Assembly: GCA_030596365.1 (NCBI GenBank)
Contig: JAUVKG010000076.1
Location: 1 to 9,486, forward strand
Direction: 5' to 3'
Length of the DNA stretch: 9,486 nucleotides
Origin: Chlamydiota bacterium
GTDB taxonomy: Bacteria > Auribacterota > UBA3054 > B51-G9
Below, piece by piece: positions 5,836 through 9,486 of this stretch. The position numbers were made by a program, and so were the translations under genes. The notes under the pieces were generated by a model. The model was given only the letters and a program-made list of their open reading frames with translations, was not told the origin of the DNA and ran no database searches. Position 1 is the stretch's first letter, and every line of letters starts with the position of its first letter.

Positions 5836-6279
5836 TTATTCATTAGTTCTTATCAAAAATAATTTTGTAACAAGATAAGTAATTATACCAGAAGCGGCGC
5901 TTAAAATCACACCTCCGATAAGTATAGCGAAAATAATTCCCGGACCATTTTCCACCGCAAGTTTTTTTAACGATTGTATAGTTAAATTTGTAAAATCGAT
6001 GTCGATATTTCGTGCCGATTTAACAAAAAGACTTCCAATTGCATATTCACCGGCATAGATAAAAACATAAGTTATCGGGTTAGCAATCCAAACTGTAATA
6101 AAAGCGATGGCACGGTAACACTTTACAAAAGGTAATATTCCCGCAAGTAAAATAAGCTGAAACGGCGATACAGGAAACAAGCCTATCGAAATACCTAATG
6201 CTGCTCCTAACGCTTTTTCATGCATTGAATAATTTTCAGCTGAAAGTTTTTCTTTAAGAGATTTCAGCAAGGAAGACAT
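5836..6279 (-). CDS. DUF2062 family small integral membrane protein, 147 aa
   Basis: A small membrane protein matching the DUF2062 pattern: a soluble N-terminal segment (MSSLLKSLKEKLSAENYSMH), then GAALGISIGLFPVSPFQ (25-41) with its glycine/proline-rich entry into the first hydrophobic segment, and the characteristic IANPITYVFIYAGEYAIG stretch (65-82), followed by a last hydrophobic segment at about 112-138. Family members often lie beside glycosyltransferases and in fused forms with them; the gene immediately downstream here is a GT2 enzyme, 118 bp away. The molecular role of the family is not settled. The start at ATG 6279 is preferred over 6339, because the extra 20 residues from the upstream ATG (MCPLVVKKIKLVV...) come from an intergenic repeat. 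No Shine-Dalgarno sequence is visible. A sigma70-like promoter lies at 6391-6419. Confidence 0.85.
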   Translation of the reverse strand: MSSLLKSLKEKLSAENYSMHEKALGAALGISIGLFPVSPFQLILLAGILPFVKCYRAIAFITVWIANPITYVFIYAGEYAIGSLFVKSARNIDIDFTNLTIQSLKKLAVENGPGIIFAILIGGVILSAASGIITYLVTKLFLIRTNE

Positions 6280-6319
6280 TTTATTTTTTATATTCACGGA
6301 TACCACTAATTTAATTTTC

Positions 6320-6351
6320 TTAACCACTAATGGACACAAATGAACACGAAT
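6320..6351 (+). repeat. Left arm of a 32-bp inverted repeat
   Basis: The plus strand begins TTAACCACTAATGGACAC and matches the reverse complement of 6542-6573 at 28 of 32 positions. It consists of degenerate 9-10-bp units of the type CACNAANGA. It falls inside the predicted leader of the DUF2062 transcript and supplies the codons of the rejected upstream start. Further degenerate units lie around 6295-6312 and 6366-6386. Confidence 0.85.
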
Positions 6352-6390
6352 TTTTATATTTTTTTGTGTTTCTGTGAATTCTGTAGTTAA

Positions 6391-6419
6391 ATAATACTTA
6401 TCAAAATGATTAATGTCAA
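6391..6419 (-). promoter_or_regulatory. Sigma70-like promoter for DUF2062
   Basis: The minus strand has a perfect TTGACA (6414-6419), a 17-bp spacer and TATTAT (6391-6396, one mismatch). Transcription would start near 6384, giving a leader of about 105 nt to the ATG at 6279. It sits between the two arms of the inverted repeat, so a transcript from this promoter carries only one arm. The glycosyltransferase may be co-transcribed from it, as I see no clear promoter of its own. Confidence 0.6.
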
Positions 6420-6470
6420 AATTATTTTTTACTTTATTTAATATTTTTTATACCATCAAGTTTATTCTTT

Positions 6471-6504
6471 GTTTTTTTGTGTCTTCGTGCCTTTGTGGCT
6501 TTTT
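6471..6504 (-). repeat. Short array of CACNAANN octamers
   Basis: On the minus strand the units read CACAAAGG, CACGAAGA, CACAAAAA, preceded by AAAAAGC. They share the CACNAA core with the inverted-repeat arms on either side but keep an 8-bp period. The surrounding bases (6420-6470 and 6505-6541) are plain AT-rich sequence in which I see no gene. Confidence 0.7.
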
Positions 6505-6541
6505 AAATTTTTTTACTAAGAATACTAATTTTATTTATTTC

Positions 6542-6595
6542 ATTCGTGTCTATTTGTGGTCATTAGTGGTTAAAAATCTTTAGTGTCCTTCGTGG
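6542..6595 (-). repeat. Right inverted-repeat arm and CACGAAGGA units following the regulator gene
   Basis: 6542-6573 is the second arm, reading TTAACCACTAATGACCAC on the minus strand. Next to it, 6574-6595 contains CCACGAAGGACACTAAAGA, two further units of the same kind. These run directly into the stop codon of the response regulator: its TAA (6596-6598) is the TAA of the recurring TAACCAC sequence. If RNA polymerase read from the regulator gene into DUF2062, both arms would be in one RNA and could pair. Confidence 0.8.
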
Positions 6596-7957
6596 TTACA
6601 TCACACCGTATTCGTTTAATTTTCTGTAAAGGTTTCTTCTGCTTATACCGAGTTGTTTCGCGACATCGGATTTTGTTTTGATCTTTTCAAGTTTTCTGAG
6701 AATCATCCATTTTTCGATTTCCGGTAAAGTCATATTATCAAAATCCGGATATTCTTTATCTGCTGCTTTTGTTATTTTTTTGTTCGTTGAGCCAAGAATG
6801 TGCTGCGGTAAATCGCGCGGAGTGATTTCCCTGCCCTGACACAAAACCACAAGTGATTCAATTGCGTTTTGCAGTTCACGAACATTACCCGGCCAGGCAT
6901 AAGACTCAAGAATTTCTTTTGTGAAGGGAGAAACGACAATTTTTTTACCGGTTTCACGATTAAATTTATTAAGAAAATGATTAACAAGCAATTTAATGTC
7001 ATCAGGGCGTTCACGAAGTGGCGGAATTTTTAAATTCACAACATTAAGTCTGTAATATAAATCTTCCCTGAATTTGCCTTCCTCAATTAATTTCGCAAGA
7101 GACATATTTGTCGCGGCAACAATTCTGACATCAGTTTCAATCGTCTCCGTTCCGCCAACTCGTTCAAAGACTCTTTCCTGTAAAACGCGCAATAATTTAA
7201 CTTGAATTGAGAGTGGAATTGTGCTAACTTCATCAAGAAAAAGAGTGCCTTTATCTGCGAGTTCAAATCTTCCGATTCTTCTGGCAACAGCGCCGGTAAA
7301 CGAGCCTTTTTCGTGTCCGAACAATTCACTTTCGAGAAGGTTTTCCTGAAAACTCGCGCAATGAAGCGGAACGAAAGTTTTGTCACAGCGCGGACTGAGG
7401 TTATGAATAGCGCGCGCGATAAGTTCTTTACCGGTACCGCTTTCGCCTTCGATGAGTACATTTGATTTAGTTGGCGCCACTTGTTTAACAATTTGAAAAA
7501 GTTGTTTAATTTGCGATGAATCCCCTACGATTGAACTCAAGGCATTTTTTTCACCGATAAAAGATTTCAGCGATTCATTTTCCGATTTAAGGTCAAGCAA
7601 TTTTAGCGCGCGCTGCACAACCAGCTCGATAGTATCAATATCAAAAGGTTTACTGATAAAATCGTAAGCGCCTTTCACGAGAGCATTTTTTGCAGCTTCA
7701 CCTGAGCCGTAAGCGGTAATTAAAACAACAGGAATTTCCGGTGCTTCCTTTTGAAGTGAGTTAAGAACCGACATACCGTCATCACCTGGCATTCTCAAAT
7801 CACTAATAACGAGATCAATTTTGTTTTTTCTGAAAATTTCAAGACCATCGCTACCGGAAACGGCTTCAATAACGCTGCAGCCAAGATGTTCGAGCACGCG
7901 TTTAAGTCCTGCACGCGCGTTAGTTTCGTCATCAATAATCAGAACGGTTTTTTTCAT
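6596..7957 (-). CDS. NtrC-family sigma54-dependent response regulator, 453 aa
   Basis: A DNA-binding transcription activator that drives sigma54 RNA polymerase open-complex formation by ATP hydrolysis when phosphorylated. Receiver domain at residues 3-118: acidic D9/D10, phospho-acceptor D53 (LVISDLRMPG), T81 and K103 (KPF). AAA+ domain about 142-386: Walker A GESGTGKE (171-178), the sigma54-contacting loop as GSFTGA (218-223, S in place of the usual A), Walker B GTLFLDEV (237-244), AATN (281-284) and WPGNVREL (355-362). A Fis-type helix-turn-helix lies at the C terminus (TKSDVAKQLGISRRNLYRKL, 428-447). All three modules are complete and of usual length. Its ATG overlaps the stop codon of the kinase gene in the sequence ATGA, so the two are translationally coupled and are surely cognate partners. 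The input signal and target promoters are not visible; I found no -24/-12 site in the window. The stop codon is embedded in an intergenic repeat. Confidence 0.96.
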   Translation of the reverse strand: MKKTVLIIDDETNARAGLKRVLEHLGCSVIEAVSGSDGLEIFRKNKIDLVISDLRMPGDDGMSVLNSLQKEAPEIPVVLITAYGSGEAAKNALVKGAYDFISKPFDIDTIELVVQRALKLLDLKSENESLKSFIGEKNALSSIVGDSSQIKQLFQIVKQVAPTKSNVLIEGESGTGKELIARAIHNLSPRCDKTFVPLHCASFQENLLESELFGHEKGSFTGAVARRIGRFELADKGTLFLDEVSTIPLSIQVKLLRVLQERVFERVGGTETIETDVRIVAATNMSLAKLIEEGKFREDLYYRLNVVNLKIPPLRERPDDIKLLVNHFLNKFNRETGKKIVVSPFTKEILESYAWPGNVRELQNAIESLVVLCQGREITPRDLPQHILGSTNKKITKAADKEYPDFDNMTLPEIEKWMILRKLEKIKTKSDVAKQLGISRRNLYRKLNEYGVM

Positions 7958-9132
7958 ATTTGTTTTGGAAGTGGAAGTGATTTTTTACCCGAAACGCTTC
8001 GAACAGGCAATTCAATTGTAATTGTCGTTCCTTCATCGGTCACACTATCAACTTTAACTGTACCGTTATGCGAGTTAATAATTCTTTGAACGATAAGGAG
8101 ACCTAATCCCGAACCGTTAGTTTTTGTAGTAAAAAACGGGTCGAAAATTCTTTTTAGCAGCGTTTCATCTATTCCGTTTCCGGTATCAGAAAAAGTAATT
8201 TCAATCCAGTTCCCTTTATTATTAAGAGAAACAGTAAGTTCCCCGCCGTTGTTCATAGCATCAGTAGCATTACGAACTATATTAATAATAACGCTTCTCA
8301 ATTGGTCAGCGTCAAGCATAGTTTTTGGAACGTCGTAGAAATCTTTAATGAGGGTAATATTTTTATTTTTCAGTTCTTCATTTAAGAGAAGAAATGTTTC
8401 ATCAAAAACATTTGTAATATCGGTAAATTCAAATTTAGTAGAGAGCGGTCTTACAGCGTTAAGAAAATCTGCGACAATGCGTTTCAGCCGCGCGCTTTCT
8501 TCATTAATAACATGATTAATTTGTTTTAATTCATCCATTTCAGGAGTATCAGCCATTCTCTTAAAAATTCTATCCATAAGCTGCGTATGAAGAATAATAG
8601 CACCAAGAGGATTCCCGATTTCGTGAGCAACGCCTGCGGTCAAAAGCCTCATTGTTTCGAGTCTTGTTTCTCTGGCTTTAGTAGTATTTTGAGTACATTC
8701 ATAGGTAGCGTCACGAATAAGAATAAGGCATGTCAGTTTAATATTACCTGATGAAACAGCCATTTCTTTTTGAATAGGAATTGTCTGAACAACGAGTGAC
8801 AAAAGGCGTGGATATTTAACTTTAACTTCAAAAGTATAAAAACTTTTCAGGTCGGTTTTCTGTAAAATTTCTTTCAGCGCTGCATCACGAATATTATTAA
8901 TCAACGGCTTGTCAAGTAGATCTTTGCTGCTTATTCCGGAAAAATCGTAAACGCCTGAATTAGCAAAAAGAACAGTTCCATTTTCATCAACAGCAATAAT
9001 TGCTTCCATCATTGAATTCAGAATCGAATCAAGGAATTGCTCATTCATAACCGATTTACGAATGAGAGATTCGAGCTGTTTTCTATCAAGATTTGAGATG
9101 TGCCCGACAATTTTTGATAATGATTGTGGCAT
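7954..9132 (-). CDS. Soluble PAS-domain sensor histidine kinase (NtrB-like), 392 aa
   Basis: The sensor partner of the NtrC-type regulator: it autophosphorylates on histidine and passes the phosphate to D53 of that protein. It has no membrane segment, so it reads an internal signal. Residues about 32-145 form a PAS domain (FLDSILNSMMEAIIAVDENG, FANSG, then beta strands to LILIRD). The dimerisation/phosphotransfer domain has its H-box at VAHEIGNPLGAI (168-179) with His170. The ATPase domain has all boxes: N-box NIVRNATDAM (284-293), DTGNG (316-320), FDPFFTTK (330-337) and GSGLGL (340-345). Two in-frame TAA codons directly precede the ATG at 9132, which fixes the start as the most upstream possible. 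There is no Shine-Dalgarno sequence. It lies 93 bp after dxs and may be co-transcribed with it. The ligand of the PAS domain cannot be inferred. Confidence 0.95.
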   Translation of the reverse strand: MPQSLSKIVGHISNLDRKQLESLIRKSVMNEQFLDSILNSMMEAIIAVDENGTVLFANSGVYDFSGISSKDLLDKPLINNIRDAALKEILQKTDLKSFYTFEVKVKYPRLLSLVVQTIPIQKEMAVSSGNIKLTCLILIRDATYECTQNTTKARETRLETMRLLTAGVAHEIGNPLGAIILHTQLMDRIFKRMADTPEMDELKQINHVINEESARLKRIVADFLNAVRPLSTKFEFTDITNVFDETFLLLNEELKNKNITLIKDFYDVPKTMLDADQLRSVIINIVRNATDAMNNGGELTVSLNNKGNWIEITFSDTGNGIDETLLKRIFDPFFTTKTNGSGLGLLIVQRIINSHNGTVKVDSVTDEGTTITIELPVRSVSGKKSLPLPKQI

Positions 9133-9136
9133 TTAT

Positions 9137-9176
9137 TATTTAATGATTGATATGATCTGGTGATTTTATGATTTTT
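9137..9176 (-). repeat. Degenerate AAATCATA octamers before the kinase start codon
   Basis: The minus strand can be parsed into five successive 8-bp units: AAATCATA, AAATCACC, AGATCATA, TCAATCAT, TAAATAAT, running almost into the kinase ATG. The period is clear in the first three and weak afterwards. Upstream (9178-9195) TTACACGAATAGAAT resembles the CACNAA repeats of 6320-6595. No promoter or terminator stands out in the 93-bp gap. Confidence 0.5.
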
Positions 9177-9225
9177 AATTCTATTCGTGTAAATCTGTAT
9201 TTGGTTCCTTTCTTTGTTTTATCTT

Positions 9226-9486
9226 CTAATTGTGAGTAACCCAATTTTTAATTTTTTCGGCGAGTTGTTCCGGATGCCATCCGAGTTCGGAATATAATTC
9301 ATCAATAGAGCCGTGCTCAACAAATTTATTATCGATACCGATTCTAAGGATATGATACTCACAATTTTTATCAGATAATTTTTCTGTAATTGCAGCGCCG
9401 AATCCACCGGAGAGAACATGATCTTCAAGAGTCACGATTTTATTATTTTTCTCTACGGATTGAAGCAAGGTATTTTCATCAAGCGG
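9226..9486 (-). CDS. dxs: 1-deoxy-D-xylulose-5-phosphate synthase, C-terminal end
   Basis: The last 86 residues of a gene entering from the right edge. The enzyme is thiamine-diphosphate dependent and joins pyruvate and glyceraldehyde 3-phosphate to form DXP, the first step of the MEP isoprenoid pathway and a precursor for thiamine and pyridoxal synthesis. The visible part is the C-terminal transketolase domain: VTLEDHVLSGGFGAAI (about 18-33 of the fragment), then LRIGIDNKFVEHGS and ELYSELGWHPEQLAEKI, which match the family's conserved GGFG, LGI-D-F-HG and LGL/LGW segments. The reading frame is open to the window edge (first codons read PLDENT), so the apparent start at 9468 is internal. The catalytic and cofactor-binding domains lie outside the window. 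Downstream it is followed by the two-component pair in the same direction. Confidence 0.93.
   Translation of the reverse strand, partial: PLDENTLLQSVEKNNKIVTLEDHVLSGGFGAAITEKLSDKNCEYHILRIGIDNKFVEHGSIDELYSELGWHPEQLAEKIKNWVTHN

Noticed and set aside
6280..6339. Upstream ATG for DUF2062
   Set aside because: The added 20 residues are encoded by the inverted-repeat arm and its flank, whereas the ATG at 6279 gives a family-typical N terminus.
9133..9225. Promoter for the histidine kinase
   Set aside because: The best pair is TTTACA with a TAAAAT box at 19 bp or a CATAAA box at 17 bp; both are weak in AT-rich repeats.
1..9486. Sigma54 (-24/-12) promoter that the NtrC-type regulator could act on
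   Set aside because: No convincing TGGCAC-N5-TTGC sequence was seen on the minus strand upstream of any gene in the window.

Overview
The window is 9.5 kb of bacterial DNA in which every recognisable gene lies on the minus strand. Read in the direction of transcription (right to left) it holds: the 3' end of dxs (1-deoxy-D-xylulose-5-phosphate synthase); a soluble PAS-type histidine kinase overlapping by 4 bp an NtrC-type sigma54 response regulator; a small DUF2062 membrane protein; a 584-residue protein with two GT2 glycosyltransferase domains; a DEAD-box RNA helicase; a 542-residue secreted protein of unknown function; and the first 44 codons of another secreted protein. No rRNA, tRNA, CRISPR array or transposase gene was seen.

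Organism: the right-hand 7.5 kb is AT-rich (about 35-40% GC by sampling lines by eye), its genes start without a clear Shine-Dalgarno sequence, and the gaps are filled by short degenerate repeats. This suits an uncultured Gram-negative lineage of the FCB type (Ignavibacteria/Bacteroidota-like) or a similar repeat-rich phylum. It is an inference, not a firm assignment. The left 1.9 kb looks different: higher GC (about 45%), two exported proteins, each with its own sigma70-like promoter and a strong Shine-Dalgarno sequence.

Region by region: 1-1970 is the exported-protein block. 2012-3499 is the helicase. 3500-3962 is a non-coding composite repeat made of 20 heptamers (minus-strand consensus GAACANN), AATAATGG octamers, five small hairpins that all share a GGGA loop, and two copies in opposite orientation of a double-hairpin element that interrupt the other repeats. 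3963-5717 is the double glycosyltransferase. 5718-5835 carries two palindromes. 5836-6279 is DUF2062. 6280-6595 is AT-rich, with a 32-bp inverted repeat bracketing a good sigma70-like promoter. 6596-9132 is the two-component pair. 9133-9225 is a short octamer-rich gap, followed by dxs.

How the genes fit together: the kinase and regulator form one translationally coupled phosphorelay, probably controlling sigma54 promoters elsewhere. The two GT2 modules with C-terminal membrane helices point to lipid-linked or surface glycan synthesis, and dxs supplies isoprenoid precursors from which lipid carriers are made, but this link is inferred. The most unusual content is the non-coding part, above all the composite repeat ahead of the helicase gene, whose hairpin stems carry compensatory base changes.
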